The translations under genes and the position numbers were made by a program. Positions 46,049 through 57,775 of a stretch of 64,000 nucleotides of DNA are shown here, piece after piece. The notes beneath the pieces are model-generated. The model saw nothing but the letters and a program-made list of their open reading frames with translations. It had not been told where the DNA came from and made no database searches. This DNA comes from Talinum fruticosum (Eukaryota; Streptophyta; Magnoliopsida; Caryophyllales; Talinaceae), in contig JAITYX010000008.1 in the NCBI GenBank assembly GCA_021018815.1, positions 7,748,001-7,812,000 of the forward strand, given 5' to 3'. The stretch's first letter is position 1; every line of letters begins with the position of its first letter.

Positions 46049-48975
46049 CGTAACGCCCCCAATCACCATTACTTAATAATTCCTTCATTAGGGACTAATA
46101 CGTAATGTCACAGCGGAAGGTAACGATCGAAGGCGTTACCGCCGTCCTAAAAAAAGGACAAGGCTAAATATATGAAATAAAATTGAAACTCAATTTATGC
46201 ATCCACTCGTTATATTTCCATTGACCCTGTTAGAAGTAACTACTTACTACCCAGGTAGCTAAATCATCCCAAAATACAGCTTTCTGATTTAGCAACATAA
46301 TATTTATACAACCTACAGTAATTCTCCAAGGCCGTACCTAATCCTGGTTGAAGGTAAAATCACCGTGAGCGTCTATATACCTTCGGATCTGCGAATGCCA
46401 CGTGGCTGGTTAGGGTTTGCCTTCTTCGGACTTAGGAAATGGTTGATTGTTCACCAATGCTTCTTCCTAAAACAAAAACAAGTAAAATATTTGAAAGAGT
46501 GAGTCGAAACTCGCACGCACATTCCTGCATCGTAAAATAATTTTGAAACACATTGATTGAGCGCGCGCATTTCAATTCATTTTAGTTTGAAATCGGGGGA
46601 GAGAATATGAATAAAATTGCTTGCCGGTTATTATCCGGAAGTGGAGCCCCTTGATAATCGATACGATCTTAGTAAGGTGCACACCTCCCGGGCCGACCGA
46701 GAACCCGAGTTGAAGCCGCGCGGGTTGGGCATACGCCCGATGATTGATAATTGATGGGCATAAGCCCCGATAATTGATGATTGAGCGGGGACCACTTGAT
46801 TAGGTGGCAAAACTTGATTTGCAAATAATTCGTTGTTAATTATATATATGAGAAATGTTGAGATTTGATGAAATATGTGAATTTTCGCAAGGCACGAGCA
46901 ATGAACGTACCTGAATTGAGAATATTTGTTTCTCCCCTTTTGCAGAAATTTGAGTTATCGACTATTCGGCAACGGAAGTGGCCTCGGTTCCGTTTAAAAT
47001 GGATTTCTAAAGTTAATAATGTTTTCTTGAGTTTTAATGCTTGAATTTGTATAAGCTTTAACAATGTACTTCATTTCTTATATTCGTATGAAAATCGATT
47101 AAACTAATGTTTGTATTACTTAACTTTACTGCGTTTATCGAATATAACTCATATTGATTAAAGTAGTTGATTAGGCTATCTAAATGTCCAATGATGTTGG
47201 TGTTATTTGATTTGCTAGTTGATTTGGATTGAAAATGGTGAATATATATATATACGTGCCCAAACACTTATTCTTAATTCCTTCCTCACTTCTCCCTTCT
47301 CTCGCACTCAAAACCTATAGTTAAATAATTAATTAATCCATCAAATGCCCTTCCATCGGAAGGTTTCACAACTTTGCCGAATTGCCCAAAACTCATACAT
47401 ATATACCAATTTAAGTGCCTAAGCGTTATTTTCTCGACGTAACTCGTATTCACATCCCAATTAAGCATACCAAATGTTAAAATGTCCCCCATGCCTCTTG
47501 CACCGTCTCGTTATCCGACTTCATCCTCCCCGTCTATTTTTCTCTTCCTTTGTGTTCAATACTAGCTATTTACAAAATGTAACAATTCCACCAAATTGTT
47601 CACATACGTGCCAATATACTTCCCATTCAATTCACTCGAATCACAATTTTACAAAAGAACTTACATCTATTCGCCTTCGTTCGTTCACTATAATCGTTTC
47701 TAATATAACAAAATCTATCAAATTACTCCGTTATATAACCAAAACATCCCTAATTTCGTTCACTAGATTACAGCTTTTCCCAAAGAAATCATATTCGTTC
47801 ACATTCATACGCCCACTAACCCATCCAACCGCCACTTCTCCGTCATTCATACCAATCGAATTTTTCCCAATCAATCCTCGGATTCATTTAACAACACAAT
47901 TCTGAATCATACACTTCAATTTATAGTTGCAATTGCCTAAATAAATCGAAACTTGATAATTTAGGGTTTAGGGTGTTTACCTTCAAATTCGAAGAGGAGT
48001 AGTCGAAGAGGACGAGCATGGGGTGGTGGCGCGGTGGCTGTATCGGCGGCTACTCGGACAAGGCCGGTGGATCGCTCCAGTGGCGGCTGCTGCCGCTATT
48101 GTTGGCTGCTAGGTGGCCGCGGCGAGGAACCGCGGTGCGAGGCGCAGTAACGCGGCAGCTGGAGCAGCAGCGGCAGCGAAGGGAAGCCGAGCAGCAGGGA
48201 AGCAAGGCCCCGCGAGAGCGAGAAGAACACGAGCCGCGACGGAGAGAGAGAGAGAGAATGGTGGCCGGCTTGCCTCAGGCGTTGGCGGTACCCGGTCGCC
48301 GGAACCGGCGTGACCGGGGCTTGGAGAGTCGAGCAGCGACGGGGGGCAGAGGAACGCGAGGGAGCGAGAGAGAGAGACACCGTGCGAGCGGCGAGCCGGC
48401 TCGCCGGACAGCGCCTAGCGCCGGCTTCGGCCGGCGTGGTGACGGCCGGTGGCCGAAGTAGAAGGCAGCAGCAGCAGAGCGAGAGGCGAGAGGAGGTGAA
48501 GAAGGGAACCAGGGGAGCAGGGGAGGAAGGGAGGAATGGGGATAGCAGAGCAACCGAGGGAGTTTAATTTGCATTGCCCGATTAATTGATCTTAACCGCC
48601 TCTCTTTTCTTTTTTTTTTTTTCCAGCTCCGGATGACTCGGATTTTTCTGAGAAAAATCTAATTAATGATTATTATTATTTTTCTATTTTATTTTATTTT
48701 ATTTTTATGTTTATTTTTGTGTATTTATTTATTTATTTGTTATTTCCGTTACTTTTAATTTTGTTTTAATAATGATGTTCACAAATTAAAATCTCATTAT
48801 GGAATTTTTATTAGGGCCACTTCGTCGCCTTAGCTGCACAACATACGGATAAAAATAGTTTAAATATAAGATATCGAATTGAAGTGCACGCGCTCAATTA
48901 TATAAATAGTGTAATTAGTAAAATAAATAATGTGATTTAAAATAAATAATTGTGATTTAGGGTCGGGTTGTTACA
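46049..48975 (-). mobile_element. Nested element 1: probable solo LTR, 2.9 kb
   Basis: Inserted in gag with the 5-bp target duplication GATTC (46044-46048 and 48976-48980). Ends are CGTAACGCCCCC (first base mutated from T) and GGGTCGGGTTGTTACA, so the original ends were TG...CA. No internal gag/pol and no internal direct terminal repeats were seen, which fits a solo LTR of a long-LTR (Ty3/gypsy-like) element. The end read in reverse, GGGGGCGTTACG, resembles 3' LTR ends of plant gypsy elements, so minus orientation is my guess. It contains a GC-rich patch at 48000-48560. It is clearly related along its length to 51871-54644. Confidence 0.75.
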
Positions 48976-49440
48976 GATTCCGTCTATGGATCCACTTCCG
49001 ACCATGAATCGGGCTTACTATGTTCTCCAACAGATTGAGAAGCAGCGTCGGATGTGTTTATGGCTAAAAATGATGCTGAGGTATTTGCGGCAAAGGCGTT
49101 GCCCAAACCACCATTTGCTTCTGGTAGAAAGGACTTTAAGAAGGCTAAATCGGATCGGTTTTGCGATCATTGCAAAGGAAAGGGGCATACTATGGATCGG
49201 TGCTTCAAGATTCATGGATATCCCAATTGGTATAAGGGGGACAGAGGAAGACAGACCTCTCAAGGTGGTTGCTCAAGCTGCATGTGACACTCTAGTTGCT
49301 CCACAAGAGAGTCCTCTCGGGAAATGAAGATGGATCAAGTTCGGATAACAAGTTTGATAATAACATGATGCAGGCCATGTTTCAAGAATTCGTGAAGGCT
49401 TTCAAAGGCAAAGGTCGTGGTATATCCGATGTCAATACCT
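48976..49440 (+). pseudogene. Copia gag, 3' part with zinc knuckle
   Basis: The gag frame resumes after the insert (SMDPLPTMNRAYYVLQQIEK in one frame, then a shift). The CX2CX4HX4C zinc knuckle CDHCKGKGHTMDRC lies at about 49160-49205, followed by KIHGYPNWYKG, a common copia context. Confidence 0.85.
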
Positions 49441-51180
49441 CCAAGTAACTTTGTCTGGTAAGATGTGCGTTCCTCAAACTATTAATAATGTTGTCAGCTT
49501 GCATGAGGCCCTTGGGAATTAAGGCTAGATTGTCGATTCTGAGCATCCGATCATATGTCTTCACACTTATCACTCTTTTCTACCAAACATAATTTGCATA
49601 AACCTGTTCTTGTTGGATTGCTCGATGGCTCCCTGAAAGAGGTTTGGTTGGTTGGGGATATTAGGATCCACCCTAATATTGTCTTGAAAGAGGTTCTTTA
49701 TGTGCCTCGAATTTCGGTATAATTTGCTCGTCAGTAGGCAAGCTTCTCGACACCTCTCGCTACATATATGGTTCACTAAAGAAATGTGCCTTTTCCAGGA
49801 CCTTTCTTCTAAAGGAGTCATTACTTTTGGAGTTAGAGCTGCTGGTTTATACAAGTTCTCTCGAAGGACTTGGTCTCGCATGATGCCGCTCATGAAGATG
49901 TGAGCCTGGAGAATAAAAGTACTTTAGGTATTGTTTCGGATGTAATAATAGTAGCTCTAGTATGGACATTCATCTATTTCATGCTAGACTTGGACATTGC
50001 TCTGTTTCTAAGCTCAAGCATATTCAGATCCTGTAAGTCGGAGTGTCCCGATACCTTGTTTTGTGACACTTGCTTGATGTCCAAATTTCACAGACTTCCA
50101 TTTCCTAAGAGTGATAGCCTTGCCTCACACCCTTTTCAATTGGTTCATATGGGTCTTTGGGGTCCTTATAAGATAGCCGACATCACTCGGAGCACATTAT
50201 TTTTTAACAATTTTGGATGATTACTCTCGGTCTACTTGGACATTTCGTTACAAAACAAAATGCAGGTTGTTTAATATATTCAAGCAATTTATTGCTTATG
50301 CTAAAACTCAGTTTGATATGGAGATTAAAGCTATTAGAAGCGATAATGGGTCCGAGTTTATTCAAGAGCAAGTGTAAGGCTTTCTTTGGTAACCATGGGA
50401 TAGTACACCATAGGAGTGTCCCTAGGACACCACAACAAAATGGGAGAGTGGAGAGAAAGCATAGACATCTGATTGAAACAACTAGGGCATTGCGAATACA
50501 TGCTAATCTACCCTCTAGGTTCCGGGGCGCTTGTGTTCTAGCCGCCACCCACATTATCAATAAACTTCCTACTAATGTTTTACAATGGAAGACCCCTTTG
50601 AGGTACTTAGTGGCAAGCCTCCTAGCTATGAGGAGCTCGGAGTCATTGGCAGTTTATGTTATAGCCTTGATACCTGTGCCAAAGATAGATTTGGTCCCAA
50701 AGCTAGACGATGTATTGTTATTGGATATCCCGCATACCAAAAGGCCTACAAACTTTATGATCTTGATAGGCAGAGTTACCTTTGTGAGCAGAGATGTGAA
50801 ATTTTTTGAGGATGTTCTTCCTTACAAGTATGATTCGGTTCAGTCTCTTCCAAGTCACTCTCATGAGTCTCTTTACTTTCCCGCACATCCTATTGCTTCT
50901 TCGCATTGCTTAGACACAAATTTATCTCCTTCTTCTCATCTTATGGATGAAGTACCTACAGATATCTTCTTCCCCCTCATCAACAGCTTCGCTCCCATTG
51001 AATCCAGTCGAACCTATTGCTCCACAAGTATCCTTACCTTTATGAAGATCGATTAGACCTATAAAGCCACCTGTGTGGCTGTAAGATTATGCCCATTCGA
51101 CTGTCGGATATCCTTTATTTGCTCCTTCGATTTTCTGCATTTGGATGCTACGTATATTGCTTCTTTGTTCGGTGTTCTGT
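49441..51180 (+). pseudogene. Copia protease remnant and integrase region
   Basis: Degenerate spacer/protease sequence is followed by a pre-integrase HHCC zinc site (HARLGH near 49980-49997 and CDTCLMSKFHRLPF near 50060-50105). The integrase core retains LDDYSR (near 50212), SDNGSEF (near 50340) and NGRVERKHRHLIE (near 50440-50480), spread over two or three frames. The C-terminal GKPPSYEELGVIGSLCY and KARRCIVIGYPAYQKAYKLYD (shortened here) are typical of copia integrase. Several frameshifts and stops make it non-functional. Confidence 0.88.
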
Positions 51181-51870
51181 CTCAGCCTGAACTTTCATCT
51201 TATGAGCAAGCATGTGGTAATCCTCAGTGGGAAGAAGCCATGCAAAAGGAATTAGCTGCATTAGAGGCTAATAACACTTGGGAAATTACTCGATCTACCT
51301 AGAGGAAAGAGAGTAATTGGTTCCAAGTGGCATTATAAACTCAAGTTCAAACCTAATGGTACTATTGATAAGTACAAGGCAAGGTTTGTGGTATGAGGCT
51401 TTACTCAAGTGAAAGATAAGGACTATAAACACACATTTTCCCCTGTTGCTAAACTTCCTACAGTTAGAGTCTTGATTGCTCTTGCTACGACTAAAGGTTG
51501 GCCTTTACATCAATTAGATGTAAACAATGCCTTCTTGCACGGTTACCTTGACGAAGAGGTATATATATTACCTCCCAAGGGTTATACAGTTCCTCCGGGA
51601 AGGTATGCAGACTTAGAAGATCTTTTTAAGGTCTCAAGCAAGCATCTAGACAAGTGGAATTTGGAGCTCACCAAGTTCTTAAAGGGGCTGGGCTTTGTGC
51701 AATCTAAGCAAGATTATTCCTTATTCACTAAGGCACAAGGGAATAGTTTTGTCGCTGCTTTAGTGTATGTTGATGATATGCTTTTAACCGGCAATGATGA
51801 GCTTGGTATTTCGGAGGTTAAAATGGCTCTTGATTAGACTTTTACTATTAAAGATCTTGGTCTTGCAAGG
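51181..51870 (+). pseudogene. Copia reverse transcriptase, 5' part (interrupted)
   Basis: Contains NPQWEEAMQKELAALEANNTW, here cut into the track, then KYKARFVV followed by a stop, LDVNNAFLHGYLDEEVY and the catalytic YVDDMLLTG (about 51766-51792). A stop at about 51835 precedes FTIKDLGLAR, where the second nested element splits the gene. Confidence 0.9.
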
Positions 51871-54644
51871 TGTAATGCCCCTAGTTACTATTACTTAATA
51901 ATTCCTTAATTCGGGAATATTAGTTAAGGTCGCAGCGGAAGTTAACGATCGAAGGCATCACCGCCGTCCTAATAATAGGACAAGGCTAAAAATAAAACAC
52001 CATAGCAACTTGTGTTTATCAATTATGCTTAAGTCTTTGAAAGCACTAAATTTTATGTTGCACTGAGCCAAGCCCGGCAATATAAATAAACTAATCCTAA
52101 ATTAGAGTCCTACTAAACTTTTATACATTAAACAAGCCAATACAAGCAGCCTACGATAGGAAATACGCAATATTTAAATACATTCCAAAGTCAAACCCGG
52201 AATTTAACGAGGATGAGAATCACTTGTGAGCATCTAATCCCATCATAGTACAATGATAATGACATACCCAGCTAGGTCTTGCTCCCGTCGAGCTCCTTAG
52301 GCAAAGGACTGTTCACATATGCTTTTCCTAAAAATAAAAACATTAAAATAATTCAAAGAATGAGTCGAAACTCAGCACGAACATTCCCGCACAGTTAAAT
52401 AATTTTGAAACACATTGATTGAGCGCGCACATTTCAATTCATTTTAGTTTGAAATCGGGGAGAGAATATGAGTAAAACTTGCTTGCCGGTTATTATCCGG
52501 AAGTGGAGCCCCTTGGTAATTGATACGATCTTAGTAAGGTGCTCACCCTCGGGCCGACCGAGAACCCGAGTTGACGCAGCGCGCGGGTGGAATTGGTGGG
52601 CATAAGCCCCGATAATTGATAATTGATAATTGGGCGGGGACCACTTAATTAGGTAGCAAAACTTGATTTGCAAATGATTCATTATTAGATGTATATATGA
52701 GAAATGTTGAGATTTGATGAAACATGTGAGTTTTCGAAAGGTACGAGCAATGAACGTACTCGAACCGTGAATATTTGTTTCTCCCCTTTAATAAAAATTC
52801 AAGTTATCGGCTAATCGGCAACGGAAGTGGCCTCGAGTTCTATTTCAAATAAATTTTTACTGTTAATAATGTATCTCTTGAGTTTTAATAATTGAATTTG
52901 TATGAGCATTGACAATTTATTTCATTTCCTACACTTATACGAAAATCGATTAAACTAACGTTTGTATTACTCAACTTTACTCGCGTCAATTCCGTTTCAA
53001 ATATTGAATACAATACATACTAATTAAAGAAGTTGATTAGTCTAGTGAGATACCCAATGATTTTGATGTAATTCAATTTGTTAGTGGATTTGGTTTGAAA
53101 ATGGCATATATATATATGTATATATACATAACCAATCACTTATTCCTAATTTATTCCTTACTTCTCCCTTCATTGCATCCAAAACCCATAGTTAAGTAAT
53201 TAATTACCCCATCAAATATCTCCCCCAGGAAGGTTCCATAATCAACCGAATTGCTCAAAATTCATACATACACCTTTTTAAGGTCATAAGCATTATCCTC
53301 TCAACAAAATTCACATTCACAACCTCAATTAGGTATGCTTAATGCTCAATTATTCTCCATGCCTCTACACATTACTCGATATCTAATTTCAATTTCCACA
53401 TACGCATTCTCTTTCATTTGCTCAATACAACCATTTTCAAAATATAACAATTCCATCAATTTGCTCAATTCTACAATAAAACATCCCCAATCTCGAGTCA
53501 CTAATTCATAATTCCCCAAAAGAAATCACATTCATTTACGTTCATACAATCAATCCATTTAACTACCAAACCTTAATCATTCACCAATTCGAATTTTTCC
53601 AAATCAATATTCAAATTCGCTTCACAAATATATTTCTAAATCGGATGATTCAATTTACAATTACAATTACTAAGTAAATACTAAGGTGTGCAAGTATGAG
53701 TTTTAGGGTTACCTTCAAAATCAAGAGATGGAGTCCAAGGAGAAGATGAAGTGGCGAAGGGTACCCCTAGGCTCCGGCGGCATCGGCGAGCACCGGCGAG
53801 GGCTTCGGCGGCGGCTACGACCGGTGGCTAATCGCCAGGTGGGCCGCGGTAGGGGTTGAACAGCGCCCGCGCAGAGAGAGAAAGCGACAGCGCGAGAGAG
53901 ACGCCGAGCGCCTTCCCGACGACGCCGGCGCCGGCCGCTGGCCGGCGTTGGTGGCGCTTGGTGGCCGAGAGCAAGGCCGCAGGTGGAGGCAGGGGAAGGG
54001 AGCAGAGGCACGCGAGGGGGAGAAGGAGAGAGAGAGCGAGAGCACGACCGAGAGAGAAAGAGGGCAAAGGAAAATCGGCGCCGGTTTTCAACCGGCGGAG
54101 GTAGCGGCCGTGAAGAGGGAGAAACGGAGCAGGGAAAGCAGAGCCAGAGAAATGGGTAGAGCAGGCGGGGAAACGTAAATGAGGAAAATGGAACTAAAAA
54201 GCCCGACTGTTTTTATCTCCACCGCCTCTTTCTCTCTTTTTTTTTTTATAATTTTTTAGATGAATCCATTTCTGGATTTTTCCTAAAAAATCTGATTTAT
54301 TTATTTTATTATTATTATTATTGTTATTATTTTTGGTTACTTGTTACTTTTAAATTTTATTTTAATAATGATATTTACAAATTATAATTGTAACGACTTG
54401 TTTGAAATATAGTATTAACGACCTTAGCTGCATGTAAATTTTTGAATTTTCTCTTTTAAACATATACGTAAATTATAGTCATGATTATGGAATTTTTATT
54501 AGGGCCTCTTCGTCGCCTTAGCTGCATAACACATATGAAAAAAATAATTTAAATATAAAATATCGAATTGAAGTGCACGCGCTCAATTATATAAATCTTG
54601 TAATTAATAAGATAAATAATGTGGTTTAGAGTCGGGTTGTTACA
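51871..54644 (-). mobile_element. Nested element 2: probable solo LTR, 2.8 kb, same family as element 1
   Basis: Inserted in the RT gene with target duplication CAAGG (51866-51870 and 54645-54649). Ends TGTAATGCCCC and GTCGGGTTGTTACA. Ordered identity to element 1 is visible throughout: AACGATCGAAGGC...CCGCCGTCCTA near the start, TTGAAACACATTGATTGAGCG, GTTATTATCCGGAAGTGGAG, GGGCCGACCGAGAACCCGAG, a GC-rich patch (53740-54180) and TCGAATTGAAGTGCACGCGC near the end. No internal coding domains were seen. Both elements lie in the same orientation in one host element. Confidence 0.75.
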
Positions 54645-54649
54645 CAAGG

Positions 54650-55495
54650 TATTTTTGGGGATTGAAATTGCCAGGAACTCCACAGGTACTCTCTTAAACC
54701 GGAGAAAATACATTGTTGATATATTGACCAGTCTTGGTATGTTGGCCAGCAAGCTCGCACAGTCTCCTCTACCTACTCGGTCCGCAACTTTCTCCCGATC
54801 TTGGAGACCTTTTATCACATCTAGACCAATACAAACGACTTATTGGGAGACTTCTTTATCCGAATTTAACTAGACCCGACATCTCTTATGCTGTCCACCG
54901 CTTGAGCCGGTTCTCTGTTCTCCTAGGAAGCCTCACATGGATGCAGCCCTTCACCTACTCGGATATCTTAAGGGTACTATTAATAGAGGTCTGCTTTTAC
55001 TCTACTACTTCTTCAATGCAAGTAAGGGGTTTCTCCGATGCTCGATTGGGGCAAATGCTCTTTCAGCAGAAAGTCGATGAATCGGCTATGGTGTTTTTCT
55101 TGGGGATTCTCTTGTTTCATGGAAAGCAAAGAAGTAGAAAACCACATCTAAATCTTCATCCGAGTCCGAATATAGAAGTATGTCTGCAGCTTCTAGTGAA
55201 TTGGTTTGGGTGGCGAGGCCTTCTTAGAGATCTCCAGTGCGAGTTATTCTTCCTATCTTTCCGGCATGTGATAACAAAGCAGCCCAATATATTGCGGCCA
55301 ACCCCGTGTTTCACAATCGTACTAAGCACATTGATGTGGACTATCATTATATCGTGGATAGAATCCAAGAAGGATTCCTCTAAACCATACATGTTCCTTC
55401 ACATTTGCGAAGTTGCGGATATATTTACCAAGCCTCTAGCATCTACTCAAGCATCACAACTTGTCTCTCAAGCTCGGACTTGTTGATCCCTCCTC
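54650..55495 (+). pseudogene. Copia RT 3' part and RNase H
   Basis: RT resumes with FLGIEIARNSTG and RRKYIVDILTSLGML. The RNase H region is broken into several frames (around 54830-55490: RLIGRLLYPNLTRPDISYAV, then later ADIFTKPLAST near the end, the standard copia C-terminus). Confidence 0.85.
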
Positions 55496-55502
55496 TAGTC
55501 CA

Positions 55503-55516
55503 GCTTGAAGGGGGTG
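55503..55516 (+). other. Polypurine tract of the copia element
   Basis: GCTTGAAGGGGGTG immediately before the 3' LTR. TTGAAGGGGG-type tracts are common at this position in plant copia elements. Confidence 0.7.
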
Positions 55517-55733
55517 TGAAGATATTGTAAATAATTGTTTGTGGTTGTATATTGCTAGCCAGCTGAAAGTCAATTCACAATTGTATACTCGTATATATAT
55601 TTATTGTGTACAGTGAAAACAATAATATATGCACAGAGATTTTCTCCCTCTCTCTTTTCTTTGCGCTCTCGCTATCGGCTTCCTGCTCACGAAGTTCTTC
55701 TCCTCGGCCTATGATTCTCACCACGAATCTTCA
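55517..55733 (+). repeat. 3' LTR of the copia element
   Basis: 217 bp, same ends as the 5' LTR, with several substitutions and a shorter CT tract, which indicates an old insertion. Confidence 0.93.
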
Positions 55734-56339
55734 AAAGGCAAGAAAAACTAATAAAATATAAGTCAATCAGTATCGATATTTATCGTTTAAGCAATAACAT
55801 ACATACTCAAATGACTTGAGAAAAAAATGTTTACTTTCTACACATATCAACAAAATCATTGATATGTCCGCTAACAGATGATTTAGGCAGAGGTTAGTAT
55901 TATCCGAAATGGAGATTATATTTCCCAGGAGTCTATTAACAGTAGTGTCGTGGTACATTTGGTCCCAAACGATGGAAACTACAGAGAATTTATTGGTATG
56001 GGACCTTGTCCAGTTTTCCTCGCTCATCTATCTCTTATCTCTTCCAATTTTACGGAACCATACTTTGAAAAAAAGAAACCCATAAAAATTAGGGTTGAAT
56101 TTTAAAATAAAATACTATTTTATGTTATAATTTGTATACTTTCAACCTCTTTTCCTCTCGTCTTTGAGCTGCTTCGACTTTACATGAAAAATATGATTTA
56201 TTTATGTTTTATGTTCGTTTATATTTGTTTATGTCCTTTTACGATCGCTTATGTTCGTTAATATTCGCTTATGTTCGTTTGGGACCGGATGTACCCTGGG
56301 AATATCAAGTGGCTCCAAACGTGTTTTTGTTTGTTTGTG

Positions 56340-56460
56340 CGGTGTACATTATAAATAGTCACCGCCAATAAATCACGTCACTGGCTGGCGAATTAATTGT
56401 TAACATGGCCCTCGCGCTTTCTCCTATTCCCACGTGAATCATGACCATACTTTGTTTTGT
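56340..56460. repeat. Duplicated tract with TATAAATAG word (second copy 59638-59755)
   Basis: Both copies share GTGTACATTATAAA.AGTCACC, CACGTCACTGGCTG.CGAATTA and AACATGGCCCTCGC in order over about 115 bases. The TATAAATAG/TATAAAGAG word followed by a CATGG some 55 bases later makes the tract look like a former promoter region, but no open coding sequence follows. Confidence 0.55.
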
Positions 56461-57584
56461 TTGTACAAGAAGAAAGGAGGAGGAGCAAGGATGAGAAGAA
56501 GGATATGGCGATGAACCAAAAATGGAGGACAGAGAAAATGTGGAAGATGATCAAGAGAGAAGAAAAAGAGGGTATTTTTGTAGTTTTCTTTATCCTATAC
56601 CAAAAATATGAAATAATATCAAAAAAAAAAAACCTTTATACATAGTTTCAAAATAAATTAGGGTACTTTGAAATGTATTCTTAAAATGCGGAAACTATTA
56701 AATAGTTTCCACAAATGTGAATTATCTTCAAGTAATCTATCCCAATATTATGTTTATAAATATATGTCCATAATATAAATATTATATTTATTTAGTTTAA
56801 ATGAGTAATATAATTATAAAAGAATGAAAGAAATCGAACATAAGATATTCTCAACGTACTCAAAATTTTAATCTTACAATATAAATATATGTATATTAAT
56901 TGTGGTTTATATGCGACTGTGTCACCATGCATGCAAAACTCACCATGCATTGAATACAACGTGTTATCTTAAACAAACAGAAAAGGACGTACACGGCCTC
57001 GCTAGTAATAAATCCATTGCCACACATGTATGAAGGACAAGGAGGAAAAATAATGTAAGCATTGAAAGTTACCCTTCATCCTTTGGAATCTATTTTAATA
57101 TCATTATCTTATGAAAACTAATTTAGATGATCCATCGTTTTTGACCAATCTACTAGTTTAGTTTAATTTTTCCATCTGAAAAATATTACATGCATCACTA
57201 TTATGCTAATATAGTTGAATACTTTAAAATCATGAAATATGTCTTTGAGTACGTTATTTGCAACTTCCCTAATTAATATATTGAATACTTTAAAATCATG
57301 AAAAGTTTTATAATTATAATTAGTTACCAATTGTAAAGTAATGGTATTCATTAACGTCCTTTTATTATTTAATTAATACATATATAAAAAAAATGCAACA
57401 TTTAAGTTAAAACAGGCACGTTGTAGAATATTCAATCTTTTTTGAAAAGAAACCCATAAAAATTGGGGTTGAATTTTAAAAAATTAAAATAAAATACTAT
57501 TTTATGGTATAATTTATATACTTTCAATCCTTTTCCCTCTCGTCTTTGGGCACGTTCGACTTTACATGAAAAATATAATATATT

Positions 57585-57775
57585 CATATTTTATGTTTGT
57601 TTATGTTTGTTTACGTTATTTTACGGTTGTTTATGTTCGTTTATGTTCATCCGTTTATGTTTGTTTCTTATTTAACAATTCATTTCTGTTCATTTATGTT
57701 CGTTCCTATTCGTTTATGTTCTTTTCTACTCTTTTATGTTTGCTTATATTCGTTTCTATTTATGTGCGTTTTGTA
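57585..57775. repeat. Degenerate TTTATGTTCGTT tandem array
   Basis: A longer version of the array at 35930-36050. The two overlapping open frames here encode only low-complexity F/V/Y/S-rich peptides. Confidence 0.65.

Larger units (their letters stand above)
44909..55733 (+). mobile_element. Ty1/copia LTR retrotransposon, decayed, carrying two nested insertions
   Basis: The element is bounded by LTRs 44909-45136 and 55517-55733 and flanked by the 5-bp target duplication AAAGG (44904-44908 and 55734-55738). Order is gag, zinc knuckle, pre-integrase zinc site, integrase, reverse transcriptase, RNase H, which is the copia order (integrase before RT). Removing the two inserts (46049-48975 and 51871-54644) and their duplicated targets leaves about 5.1 kb, the normal size of a copia element. 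Numerous frameshifts and stops, and differences between the two LTRs, show that it is an old, inactive copy. Confidence 0.93.

Noticed and set aside
48018..48574. Several overlapping open frames on both strands in the GC-rich patch
   Set aside because: Arg/Pro/Ala-rich composition, frames open on both strands, and no match with the corresponding patch at 53721-54180. Low stop density in GC-rich DNA explains them.
46049..48975. Reading the nested elements as Mutator or Helitron insertions
   Set aside because: The first insertion alone allowed a 7-10 bp target duplication with GTAAC/GTTAC ends. Comparison with the second insertion (CAAGG on both sides, TG...CA ends) fixes a 5-bp duplication, which points to LTR-type integration.
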